Position numbers and translations under genes: made by a program. A stretch of DNA of 9,997 nucleotides from Lysobacteraceae bacterium (GTDB lineage: Bacteria; Pseudomonadota; Gammaproteobacteria; Xanthomonadales; Xanthomonadaceae): positions 1,168-11,164 of the forward strand of contig DMHI01000218.1 of the NCBI GenBank assembly GCA_003449515.1, written 5' to 3'. Each line of letters begins with the position of its first letter. Position 1 is the first letter of the stretch. The notes under the pieces were generated by a model that ran no database searches, was not told the origin of the DNA, and saw only the letters and a program-made list of their open reading frames with translations. Of this stretch, positions 1 to 8,298 are shown piece by piece.

Positions 1-383
1 GGCAGGTCGCCGTTGTCGAGCTCCACCGTCTCGAACGCGACGCCGGTCAGCCCGATGTCGAGCAGCTTGCGCGTCAGCACCGGCTCGGCGGCAAGGTGCA
101 GGTAGCAGAACAGCAGGTGGTCCTTGCGCAGGTGCTTCAGGTCGCCTTCGATCGGCTCCTTCACCTTCACCACCATCTCGGCCTTCTCGTACAGCGCAGC
201 CGCGTCCGGCGCGATCTGGACGCCGAGTGCGGTGTATTCCGAATCCTCGAAACCGCTCTTGATGCCCGCGTCCTTCTCGATCCACACCTCGTGGCCACGG
301 CGCACGAGATCGGCGCAGGCGGCGGGCACGAGGGCAACGCGGCCTTCGAGGGTCTTGGTTTCGCGGGGGATACCGATACGCAT
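1..383 (-). CDS. ald: Alanine dehydrogenase, N-terminal part (cut by window edge)
   Basis: NAD-dependent oxidative deamination of L-alanine to pyruvate and ammonium (reversible), in the cytoplasm. The gene reads leftward from ATG at 383-381 and is open to base 1, giving 127 codons of a family usually near 370 residues. The translation begins MRIGIPRETKTLEGR and keeps the residues known to bind substrate in the family: Arg15, Lys75 in the VKVKEP segment (71-77) and the catalytic His96 in the YLHLA segment. The NAD-binding Rossmann domain lies outside the window. GGAG on the minus strand (398-395) lies 11 bases before the ATG, a rather long spacing. It is divergent from trxB. The related transhydrogenase alpha subunit (PntA) shares the fold, but the N-terminal motif and YLHLA fit Ald better. 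Confidence 0.9.
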   Translation of the reverse strand, partial: MRIGIPRETKTLEGRVALVPAACADLVRRGHEVWIEKDAGIKSGFEDSEYTALGVQIAPDAAALYEKAEMVVKVKEPIEGDLKHLRKDHLLFCYLHLAAEPVLTRKLLDIGLTGVAFETVELDNGDL

Positions 384-413
384 GATGTTTCGTGCTCCAG
401 TGGCAACCTTGAT

Positions 414-434
414 TTGAGGGGGCTCGGCCCCCAA
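414..434. other. G/C-rich stem-loop in the ald/trxB divergent gap
   Basis: GGGGGC (418-423) and GCCCCC (427-432) form a perfect 6-bp stem with a TCG loop. An alternative pairing extends to TTG (414-416) with CAA (432-434) if A417 is bulged. It lies within the 119-base gap (384-502) between two divergent genes, so it could be an operator, part of the ald leader, or chance in G+C-rich DNA. No T-run follows on either strand, which argues against an intrinsic terminator. No convincing -35/-10 pair was found for either gene in this gap. Confidence 0.4.
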
Positions 435-502
435 GCTTTGCAGCCCGCATGCCGCGCATTGCTGCGCCGCACACCGCCACAAAGCCGCGAAAGTATATCG
501 AC

Positions 503-1456
503 ATGACCTCGCCCAAGCATTCCCGCCTGCTCATCCTCGGCTCCGGCCCCGCCGGCTACACCGCTGCCGTGTACGCCGCGCGCGCCAACCTGAAGCCGGT
601 GCTGGTGACGGGGCTGCAGCAGGGCGGCCAGCTGATGACGACGACGGAAGTCGACAACTGGCCGGGCGACGCGCACGGCCTGATGGGCCCCGACCTGATG
701 GCGCGCATGCAGGCGCATGCCGAGCGCTTCGAGACCGAGATTGTGTTCGACCATATCCATACGGCGGAGTTGGGTTCGCGGCCGTTCCGCCTGAAGGGCG
801 ACAGCGGCGAATACACCTGCGACGCGCTGATCATCGCCACCGGCGCCAGCGCCAAGTACCTCGGCATTCCGTCCGAGGAAGCCTTCAAGGGCCGCGGTGT
901 CTCCGCCTGCGCCACCTGCGACGGCTTCTTCTTCCGCGGCCAGGACGTGGCCGTGATCGGCGGCGGCAACACCGCCGTCGAAGAAGCGCTGTACCTGTCG
1001 AACATCGCCAACAAGGTCTATTTCGTGCACCGCCGCGACACGCTGCGCGCCGAAAAGATCCTGCAGGACAAACTGTTCGCCAAGGCCGCCGCCGGCAAGA
1101 TCGAGCTGGTGTGGAACCACGCCGTCGACGAGGTGCTGGGCGACGACAGCGGCGTGACCGGCGCACGCCTTCGCTCGGTGAACGACGGCAGCACGCGCGA
1201 GATCGCCGTCACCGGCTTCTTCGTCGCCATCGGCCACAGCCCGAACACCTCGCTGTTCGACGGCCAGCTCGACATGCGCGACGGCTACATCACCGTGAAG
1301 TCGGGCCTCGACGGCGGCGCCACCGGCACCAGCATTCCCGGCGTGTTCGCGGCCGGCGACGTGGCCGACCACGTGTACCGGCAGGCGATCACCTCGGCCG
1401 GCTCGGGCTGCATGGCCGCCCTCGACGCCGACAAGTTCCTCGACAAGCACGAGTAA
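503..1456 (+). CDS. trxB: Thioredoxin reductase (NADPH)
   Basis: Flavoenzyme that passes electrons from NADPH through FAD and a redox dithiol to thioredoxin; a cytoplasmic homodimer. The 317-residue product (E. coli 321) has the FAD-binding GSGPAG at 13-18, the redox-active CATC at 136-139 followed by DGFFF, the NADPH-binding GGGNTA at 153-158, an HRR at 176-178 that contacts the NADPH 2'-phosphate in the family, and the second FAD motif VFAAGD at 281-286. An in-frame ATG at 449 would add 18 residues before the usual N-terminus, so ATG 503 is preferred. Neither start has a good Shine-Dalgarno sequence. AT-rich GTATAT (493-498) sits just before the ATG. A 17-base gap leads to the next gene, suggesting co-transcription. 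Confidence 0.97.
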   Translation: MTSPKHSRLLILGSGPAGYTAAVYAARANLKPVLVTGLQQGGQLMTTTEVDNWPGDAHGLMGPDLMARMQAHAERFETEIVFDHIHTAELGSRPFRLKGDSGEYTCDALIIATGASAKYLGIPSEEAFKGRGVSACATCDGFFFRGQDVAVIGGGNTAVEEALYLSNIANKVYFVHRRDTLRAEKILQDKLFAKAAAGKIELVWNHAVDEVLGDDSGVTGARLRSVNDGSTREIAVTGFFVAIGHSPNTSLFDGQLDMRDGYITVKSGLDGGATGTSIPGVFAAGDVADHVYRQAITSAGSGCMAALDADKFLDKHE

Positions 1457-1473
1457 TCGCGCCAGAGCCGGCG

Positions 1474-2640
1474 ATGCCCGAGCTCCGCCTCCATCGCCGA
1501 CTCGACGAGATTCCTGCCGGCGCTTGGGACGCGCTGAACCGCGGCGGGCACCCGTTCACCGCGCACGCGTTTCTTGCCGGGCTGGAGCAGCAAGGCTGCC
1601 TCGACCCGGAGTACGGCTGGACGCCGCTGCACGCAGCACTCTGGGACGGCGACGCGCTGCTCGCCGCCGCACCGGCGTATGCCAAGGGCAACTCGCACGG
1701 CGAGTTCGTGTTCGACCATGCGTGGGCGAACGCCTACGCGCAATACGGCCTCGACTACTACCCGAAGTGGCTGATCGGCGTGCCCTACACCCCCGTCACC
1801 GGCCCTCGGCTGTTGGCGAAGGATCAAGCGCGGAAACGCGAGCTGATCGCGGCGATGCGCGAAGCGGCACCGAAGCTCGGCCTGCACTCGCTGCACGCGA
1901 ACTTCCTCGACGCCGACGACCTCGCAGCGTTCGACGAACGCTGGCTCGCCCGCGAGGACGTGCAGTTCCACTGGACGCGCGATCCAGCGTGGCGCGGTTT
2001 CGATGACTTCCTCGGCGCACTCGACCACAAGCGCCGCAAGAATCTGAAAGCCGATCGTCGCAAGGTGGCCGATGCCGGCGTGACGCTGCGCGTGCTCGAC
2101 GGCGTTGAGGCGCGCGGCGAGGCGATCGCGGCGATGCATCGCTTCTACGCGCAGACCTTCGCCGAGAAGTGGAACCACGCGGCGATGACGCCGGCGTTCT
2201 TCCAGCACCTGTGCGAGGCGATGCCCGCGGCCGTCGTGCTGGTGCTGGCCGAGCACGGCGGCGACCCGGTCGGCGGCGCGCTGTGCCTGCGCTCGGAGGA
2301 CGCGCTGTACGGTCGCTACTGGGGCGCCGTCCGCGACGTGCCCGGCCTGCACTTCGAGGCCTGCTACCACCAAGGCATCGCGTACTGCGTGGAGCGCGGC
2401 ATCGACCGCTTCGAGCCGGGCGCTCAAGGGCAGCACAAGCTGGCGCGCGGCTTCCTGCCCACCCCCACGCACAGCCGCCACTGGCTGGCCGAACCGCGCT
2501 TCCACGAGGCGCTGAAGCGCTGGTGCGCCGAGGAGCGCCGCGCCACCGCGCGCTATCGCGAAGGGCTCGCGGCGCATTCGCCGTTTCGCGATGGCGCAGC
2601 GCCATGTGCAGCACCGGCGCCGCGCGAGGCGGAACCGTGA
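1474..2640 (+). CDS. Predicted N-acyltransferase, GNAT/FemAB-like (COG3146, PF04339-type)
   Basis: A 388-residue protein recognised as the COG3146/FemAB_like family (predicted GNAT-fold N-acyltransferases), whose substrate is not established to my knowledge. Conserved stretches visible are an aromatic segment with WANAY (84-88) and YYPKW (95-99) leading to PYTPVTGPR (104-112), a basic KRRKNLK block (186-192), and FEPGAQGQHK (313-322) followed by RGFLP and a THSRHW segment (332-337). No signal peptide or membrane segment is seen. The Ala/Pro-rich tail after about residue 370 looks dispensable. ATG 1474 is chosen because it follows the trxB stop by 17 bases and precedes the conserved part; the same frame is open upstream, inside trxB, but that part is shadow. 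The stop shares one base with the aat start (TGATG), suggesting translational coupling. Confidence 0.85.
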   Translation: MPELRLHRRLDEIPAGAWDALNRGGHPFTAHAFLAGLEQQGCLDPEYGWTPLHAALWDGDALLAAAPAYAKGNSHGEFVFDHAWANAYAQYGLDYYPKWLIGVPYTPVTGPRLLAKDQARKRELIAAMREAAPKLGLHSLHANFLDADDLAAFDERWLAREDVQFHWTRDPAWRGFDDFLGALDHKRRKNLKADRRKVADAGVTLRVLDGVEARGEAIAAMHRFYAQTFAEKWNHAAMTPAFFQHLCEAMPAAVVLVLAEHGGDPVGGALCLRSEDALYGRYWGAVRDVPGLHFEACYHQGIAYCVERGIDRFEPGAQGQHKLARGFLPTPTHSRHWLAEPRFHEALKRWCAEERRATARYREGLAAHSPFRDGAAPCAAPAPREAEP

Positions 2641-3362
2641 TGCGCCCGCTGCTGCTCGGCCCCGACCCGTCCTCGCCGTTCCCGCCAGCGGAGCTGGCGC
2701 TCGACGAACCCGATGGCCTCGTCTGCATCGGCGGCGATCTCTCGCCCACGCGGCTCGTCAACGCCTACGCCGCCGGGCTGTTCCCGTGGTTCAGCGAAGG
2801 CCAGCCGATCCTGTGGTGGTCGCCGTCGGAGCGGCTGGTGTTCCGCAGCGACGCGGTGCGGCTGTCGACGCGCTTCCGCCGCGCGCTCCGATCATCGACA
2901 TGGGAGGTGCGCTTCGACACCGCGTTCGACGCCGTCATCGAGGCCTGCGCCGTTGCCCGGCGGCCGGGCCAGGACGGCACCTGGATCACTCCGGCGATGC
3001 AGCGCGCCTACGCCGAGCTACACCGGCTCGGCCACGCCCACAGCGTCGAGGTCTGGGATGGCGAGCGGCTGGTCGGCGGCCTCTATGGCGTGTCGGTGGG
3101 CGAGGCGTTCCACGCCGAGAGCATGTTCAGCGCGATGAGCGGCGGCTCGAAGGTCGCGCTGGCCGCACTCGGCCGACACCTCGCGGCGATGGGCTGGCCG
3201 TTGTTCGACGCCCAGATCGAGAACCCGCACCTGCGCTTCATGGGCGGCGAGGTCTGGCCGAGGGCGCGCTTTCTCGCCACGTTCCGCCCACGCACGGCAG
3301 GCCGCGCGCCCTGCCCCGGCTGGCCCGGTGCGCCCTTCGCCACCCGCGAGCTGGCCGGCTGA
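2640..3362 (+). CDS. aat: Leucyl/phenylalanyl-tRNA-protein transferase
   Basis: Transfers Leu or Phe from aminoacyl-tRNA to the N-terminal Lys/Arg of target proteins, making N-degrons that ClpS-ClpAP then recognises; cytoplasmic. The 240-residue product (E. coli 234) contains GGDLSP (31-36), FPWF (48-51), WWSP (59-62), TWIT (114-117), AHSVE (133-137), LVGGLYG (144-150), ESMFS (160-164), SGGSK (167-171) and DAQ (190-192). The Asp and Gln of the last motif match the catalytic pair Asp186/Gln188 of the E. coli enzyme. The ATG overlaps the upstream stop by one base; GAGG at 2626-2629 lies 10 bases upstream. An in-frame GTG at 2637 is an alternative start one codon earlier. The pathway partners clpA and clpS lie about 0.5 kb downstream on the other strand. 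Confidence 0.97.
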   Translation: MRPLLLGPDPSSPFPPAELALDEPDGLVCIGGDLSPTRLVNAYAAGLFPWFSEGQPILWWSPSERLVFRSDAVRLSTRFRRALRSSTWEVRFDTAFDAVIEACAVARRPGQDGTWITPAMQRAYAELHRLGHAHSVEVWDGERLVGGLYGVSVGEAFHAESMFSAMSGGSKVALAALGRHLAAMGWPLFDAQIENPHLRFMGGEVWPRARFLATFRPRTAGRAPCPGWPGAPFATRELAG

Positions 3363-3429
3363 GCGACCGGCGCGACGGCGCGGGCCCTCCGCCGCACTGA
3401 ACCCCGCCCGACCCCGCTTAACCGGATTT

Positions 3430-3458
3430 TTGCAAGGGCGGGCCCGGCGTGGCACACT
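3430..3458 (+). promoter_or_regulatory. Possible sigma70-type promoter for infA
   Basis: TTGCAA (3430-3435) and CACACT (3453-3458) are separated by exactly 17 bases, matching the -35 and -10 consensus at 4 of 6 and 3 of 6 positions. Transcription would start near 3465 and give infA a leader of about 50 bases. It lies in the 153-base gap after aat, so infA probably has its own transcript. The match is modest and the gap otherwise shows nothing clear. Confidence 0.4.
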
Positions 3459-3515
3459 CCGCGCCTTCGTTTCGCCCCCGACCCCGCCCCGAGCGCCAAG
3501 GCCCAAGCCCGCTGC

Positions 3516-3734
3516 ATGTCCAAAGACGATTCCATCGAGTTCGAAGGCACCGTGACCGAAACCCTGCCGAACACCATGTTCCGGGTGAAGCTTGAAAACG
3601 GCCACGTCATCATCGCCCACATCTCGGGCCGCATGCGCAAGAACTACATCCGCATCCTGACCGGCGACAAGGTCAAGGTTGAAATGACGCCCTACGACCT
3701 CACGAAGGGCCGCATCACCTACCGCATGAAGTGA
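3516..3734 (+). CDS. infA: Translation initiation factor IF-1
   Basis: Small OB-fold protein that binds the A site of the 30S subunit with IF-2 and IF-3 during initiation. The product is 72 residues, the usual length, and closely follows E. coli IF-1: ETLPNTMFRV (15-24), ENGHVIIAHISG (27-38), RMRKNYIRILTGDKV (39-53) and PYDLTKGRI (59-67). Start ATG 3516 gives the family's normal N-terminus. The ribosome binding site is weak (AAGG at 3498-3501, 14 bases upstream). It follows aat as in E. coli, and is followed by convergent clpA. Confidence 0.98.
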   Translation: MSKDDSIEFEGTVTETLPNTMFRVKLENGHVIIAHISGRMRKNYIRILTGDKVKVEMTPYDLTKGRITYRMK

Positions 3735-3741
3735 TCCCGAA

Positions 3742-3767
3742 GCGCCGATGCCTGCAGTGCATCGCGC
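3742..3767 (+). other. Small hairpin just after infA
   Basis: CGATGC (3746-3751) pairs with GCATCG (3759-3764) around a 7-base loop, and three more pairs form if C3745 is bulged. It begins 8 bases after the infA stop. There is no T-run, so it may protect the mRNA 3' end or contribute to termination with the stronger hairpin downstream. It may also be chance. Confidence 0.3.
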
Positions 3768-3792
3768 GTGACCCCGTATCGCGGCAGACGAC

Positions 3793-3817
3793 AACGGCAG
3801 CCATCCGGCTGCCGTTT
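3793..3817 (+). terminator. Hairpin terminator between convergent infA and clpA
   Basis: AACGGCAGCC (3793-3802) and GGCTGCCGTT (3807-3816) make a perfect 10-bp stem with a 4-base ATCC loop. On the plus strand it is followed by a broken T-rich stretch (TTTCGCGTTT), so it best fits the end of the infA transcript. Being symmetric and between converging genes, it may also stop clpA transcripts, although no T-run follows on that strand. Confidence 0.7.
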
Positions 3818-3873
3818 CGCGTTTCCCGGCGTCGCGCCCGCCGGATCACCGGCCGCGAGCGACCGACCGGCGC

Positions 3874-6159
<2,286 letters not shown>

Positions 6160-6165
6160 TGGGGG

Positions 6166-6170
6166 CCTCC
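6166..6170 (-). promoter_or_regulatory. Strong ribosome binding site of clpA
   Basis: GGAGG on the minus strand, 6 bases before ATG 6159. It decides the clpA start against the in-frame ATG at 6177. It is the strongest Shine-Dalgarno sequence in the window and contrasts with clpS, which has none. Confidence 0.8.
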
Positions 6171-6198
6171 AGGGCAATGACCCGGATATGGGGGCGGC

Positions 6199-6525
6199 TC
6201 AGGCCTTTTCCATCGTGCACATGAGCGGATGCTGGTGGGTGCGTGAAAAATCGTTGACCTGCGACACCTTGGTTTCTGCCACCTCGCGTGTGTAGACGCC
6301 GCACACGCCGCGCCCGCGGGTGTGGACGTGCAGCATCACCTGGGTGGCTTTCTCACGGTTCATGCCGAAGAACACCTGCAGCACCTCGACGACGAAATCC
6401 ATCGGGGTGTAGTCATCGTTCAGAATCACCACGCGATACAGCGACGGGCGTTCCAGTTCGGGCTTCGCCGCTTCGACGGCGAGTCCACGTTCATGTTCGG
6501 GATCAGGGCGTTCGTGTTGGCTCAT
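6199..6525 (-). CDS. clpS: ClpS, N-degron adaptor of ClpAP
   Basis: Binds proteins with bulky hydrophobic N-termini (Leu, Phe, Tyr, Trp) and hands them to the ClpA N-domain. The 108-residue product (E. coli 106) has a variable acidic N-terminal tail (1-25) and the conserved core. Asn36-Asp37-Asp38, Met42 and His68 match E. coli Asn34/Asp35/Asp36, Met40 and His66 of the N-degron pocket. GVCGVYTREVAETKV (73-87) and the C-terminal CTMEKA are typical. Start ATG 6525-6523 is chosen over an in-frame ATG 51 bases upstream because it gives normal length and because a TATACT box lies exactly where a promoter for a leaderless mRNA would put +1 at this A. No Shine-Dalgarno sequence is present. It precedes clpA by 39 bases. 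Confidence 0.96.
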   Translation of the reverse strand: MSQHERPDPEHERGLAVEAAKPELERPSLYRVVILNDDYTPMDFVVEVLQVFFGMNREKATQVMLHVHTRGRGVCGVYTREVAETKVSQVNDFSRTHQHPLMCTMEKA

Positions 6526-6531
6526 GGGGCC

Positions 6532-6562
6532 AGTATATGGGTCGCTCCGCAGGCGGCGGCAA
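6532..6562 (-). promoter_or_regulatory. Probable clpS-clpA promoter, leaderless type
   Basis: On the minus strand TATACT (6537-6532) matches the -10 consensus at 5 of 6 positions and ends 6 bases before the clpS ATG, so the canonical +1 falls on the A of the start codon. TTGCCG (6562-6557) is a candidate -35 with a rather long 19-base spacer. The absence of a Shine-Dalgarno sequence fits a leaderless transcript. Confidence 0.55.
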
Positions 6563-6575
6563 GGCCCATCGGACA

Positions 6576-6605
6576 TGGACGATGGCGTCGTGCGGGCGGC
6601 ACAAT
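6576..6605 (+). promoter_or_regulatory. Possible promoter of the nudJ-mnmA-hflD cluster
   Basis: TGGACG (6576-6581) and CACAAT (6600-6605) are 18 bases apart, each matching consensus at 4 of 6 positions. Start of transcription near 6612 would leave a leader of about 40 bases before TTG 6650 and would exclude the in-frame ATG at 6575. It lies about 14 bases from the divergent clpS -35 candidate, so the two promoters could compete or share a regulator. Confidence 0.35.
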
Positions 6606-6639
6606 GCGCTCTTCACGCGCACCGGCCCGACGCGGCCGC

Positions 6640-6643
6640 GGAG
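6640..6643 (+). promoter_or_regulatory. Ribosome binding site deciding the nudJ TTG start
   Basis: GGAG with 6 bases to TTG 6650. The in-frame ATG at 6575 has nothing comparable. This supports the rare TTG start. Confidence 0.6.
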
Positions 6644-6649
6644 ACCGCA

Positions 6650-7111
6650 TTGAGCTACCGCGAAGGCCGCTTCTGGCAACCCGACGTGACGGTCGCGACC
6701 GTCGTCATCCGCGACGGCCGCCTGCTCGTCGTCGAGGAAGACGTGGGCGGCAAACGGGTGCTGAACCAGCCCGCCGGCCACCTCGAGCCGGACGAGGCCA
6801 TCGTCGAAGCGGCGGTACGCGAGACGCTGGAGGAAACCGGCTGGACGGTGCGCCTGACCGGCTTCGTCGGTGCCTACCAGTGGCAGGCGCCGGAGACTGG
6901 CCGCAGCTACCTTCGCCTTGCGTTCACCGCGGAGCCGGTGGCCCACCACCCCGAGCGGCCGCTGGATGCCGGCATCATCCAAGCGCACTGGCTGACGCCG
7001 GGCGAGCTTCGCGCCCGCGCGCCCGAACACCGCAGCCCGCTGGTCTGGCGCGTTGTCGCCGACACGCTCGCCGGACGTCGCCTGCCGCTGGAGGCGGTGG
7101 CGGCACTGTGA
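6650..7111 (+). CDS. nudJ: Nudix hydrolase, NudJ (YmfB) type phosphatase
   Basis: Nudix-family phosphohydrolase; E. coli NudJ hydrolyses nucleoside tri- and diphosphates and the thiamine intermediate HMP-PP. From TTG 6650 the product is 153 residues, the same as E. coli NudJ. The Nudix box spans 43-65 (Gly43, Glu49, Arg57-Glu58, Glu61-Glu62, Gly64); position 59, normally a bulky hydrophobic residue, is Thr. NQPAGHLEPDE (39-49) is typical of the NudJ branch. TTG is preferred to ATG 6575 because of the GGAG 6 bases upstream, the family length and the usual start just before the GRFW-PDVTVA segment. Its stop overlaps the mnmA GTG start by 4 bases (GTGA). The neighbour order nudJ-mnmA-hflD is the same as in E. 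coli, which supports the identification. Confidence 0.88.
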   Translation: MSYREGRFWQPDVTVATVVIRDGRLLVVEEDVGGKRVLNQPAGHLEPDEAIVEAAVRETLEETGWTVRLTGFVGAYQWQAPETGRSYLRLAFTAEPVAHHPERPLDAGIIQAHWLTPGELRARAPEHRSPLVWRVVADTLAGRRLPLEAVAAL

Positions 7112-8298
7112 ACGCCCGCGTCATCGTTGGCATGTCCGGCGGCGTCGATTCGTCGGTGGCGGCGTGGCTGCTGCGCGAGCGTGGCGAGCGGCTCGCCGGT
7201 CTGTTCATGCAGAACTGGAACGAGGACGGCAGCGGCGACTGCCGCGCCGAGGACGATCGCCGCGACGCGCTGAAGGTCTGCGGCCAGCTTGGCCTGCCCT
7301 TCATCGCGCGCAACTTCGCCGCCGACTACTGGGCGGGCGTGTTCGAAACCTTCCTCGCCGAGTATCGCGCCGGCCGCACGCCGAACCCCGACGTGCTGTG
7401 CAACCGCGAGATCAAGTTCAAGACCTTCCTCGACGAGGCGAAAGCCCTCGGCGCCGAGAAGATCGCGACCGGCCACTACGCCCGGGTCGATCGGCACAAT
7501 GGCCGCTGGCGGCTGCGGCGCGGCCTTGATGCGTCGAAAGACCAGAGCTATTTCCTGCATCAGTTGGGCCAGGCGCAGCTCGCATCCACGCTGTTCCCGG
7601 TCGGTGAACTGCCGAAGTCCGAAGTGCGCGCGATCGCCGCGCGGCTCGGCCTTGCCACCGCGAAGAAGAAGGACTCGACGGGCATCTGCTTCATCGGCGA
7701 GCGCGACTTCCGCGTGTTCCTCGCGCAGTACATCGCGATCACCCCGGGCGAGATCGTCACGCCGGACGGCGCGGTGATCGGACAGCACGGCGGTATCGCC
7801 TTCCACACGCTGGGCCAGCGCGAGGGCCTGCGGATCGGCGGCGTGCGCGGGCGACCCGAAGCGCCGTGGTTCGTGGTCGGCAAGGACGTCGCGCGCAACC
7901 GGCTGATCGTCGATCAGGGCGACAGCCCGCTGCTGAATGCCACTGTGCTGCGCAGCGAGGCGATGCACTGGGTCGCCGGCGAGGCCCCGGATTTCCCGCT
8001 GCGCTGCGAAGCGCAGGTGCGCTACCGCCAGCCACCGCAGGCCTGCACCGTGACACCGCGCACCGATGGCGGCGTCGACTTGCGCTTCGATGCGACCCAG
8101 CGCGCCGTCACGCCCGGGCAATCGCTGGTGCTCTACCGTGGCGACGAATGCCTCGGCGGCGCGATCATTGCCGCCACCGACGCGCCGCTCGATCCGCTGC
8201 GCGGCAGCGTCGGCGCGCACGCAGACCTGGCCGCGTTGGCGGCCCATCCGGCAACCGCGACTCCCTCCACCACCGCCAAAGACCTCGCGTCCCCATGA
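7108..8298 (+). CDS. mnmA: tRNA-specific 2-thiouridylase MnmA
   Basis: ATP-dependent thiolation of U34 in the anticodons of tRNA-Lys, -Glu and -Gln; cytoplasmic. GTG 7108 gives 396 residues (E. coli 368). The PP-loop SGGVDSS is at 10-16; the two catalytic cysteines are Cys98 in the DVLCNREIKF segment and Cys194 in TGICFIG, matching E. coli Cys102 and Cys199. DQSYFL (145-150) and VTPGQSLVLY (334-343) are typical. After about residue 360 there is a C-terminal tail of some 35 residues rich in Ala, Thr and Pro, longer than in E. coli. The start overlaps nudJ by 4 bases, with GGAGG at 7090-7094, 13 bases upstream; the stop overlaps hflD by 4 bases (ATGA). Both point to one polycistronic mRNA. Confidence 0.97.
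   Translation: MNARVIVGMSGGVDSSVAAWLLRERGERLAGLFMQNWNEDGSGDCRAEDDRRDALKVCGQLGLPFIARNFAADYWAGVFETFLAEYRAGRTPNPDVLCNREIKFKTFLDEAKALGAEKIATGHYARVDRHNGRWRLRRGLDASKDQSYFLHQLGQAQLASTLFPVGELPKSEVRAIAARLGLATAKKKDSTGICFIGERDFRVFLAQYIAITPGEIVTPDGAVIGQHGGIAFHTLGQREGLRIGGVRGRPEAPWFVVGKDVARNRLIVDQGDSPLLNATVLRSEAMHWVAGEAPDFPLRCEAQVRYRQPPQACTVTPRTDGGVDLRFDATQRAVTPGQSLVLYRGDECLGGAIIAATDAPLDPLRGSVGAHADLAALAAHPATATPSTTAKDLASP

Noticed and set aside
449..502. An N-terminal extension of trxB from ATG 449
   Set aside because: Adds 18 basic residues before the normal family N-terminus and has no Shine-Dalgarno sequence.
167..1450. A 427-codon minus-strand frame across trxB and the ald/trxB gap
   Set aside because: It is opposite trxB and overlaps the true ald frame; its composition is typical of a shadow of G+C-rich codons.
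1285..2577. A 430-codon minus-strand frame opposite the N-acyltransferase gene
   Set aside because: No family resemblance; explained as a mirror of the plus-strand gene's codon bias.
3735..3873. A tRNA-Ser gene expected between infA and clpA, as serW is in E. coli
   Set aside because: The 139 bases hold only two hairpins; there is no T-loop GTTCGANTCC motif and no cloverleaf can be folded.
6575..6649. An N-terminal extension of nudJ from ATG 6575
   Set aside because: No ribosome binding site, exceeds the family length and lacks conserved residues; TTG 6650 is better supported.
6907..8247. A 446-codon minus-strand frame opposite nudJ and mnmA
   Set aside because: Crosses two real genes on the other strand and shows no motif or start signal.
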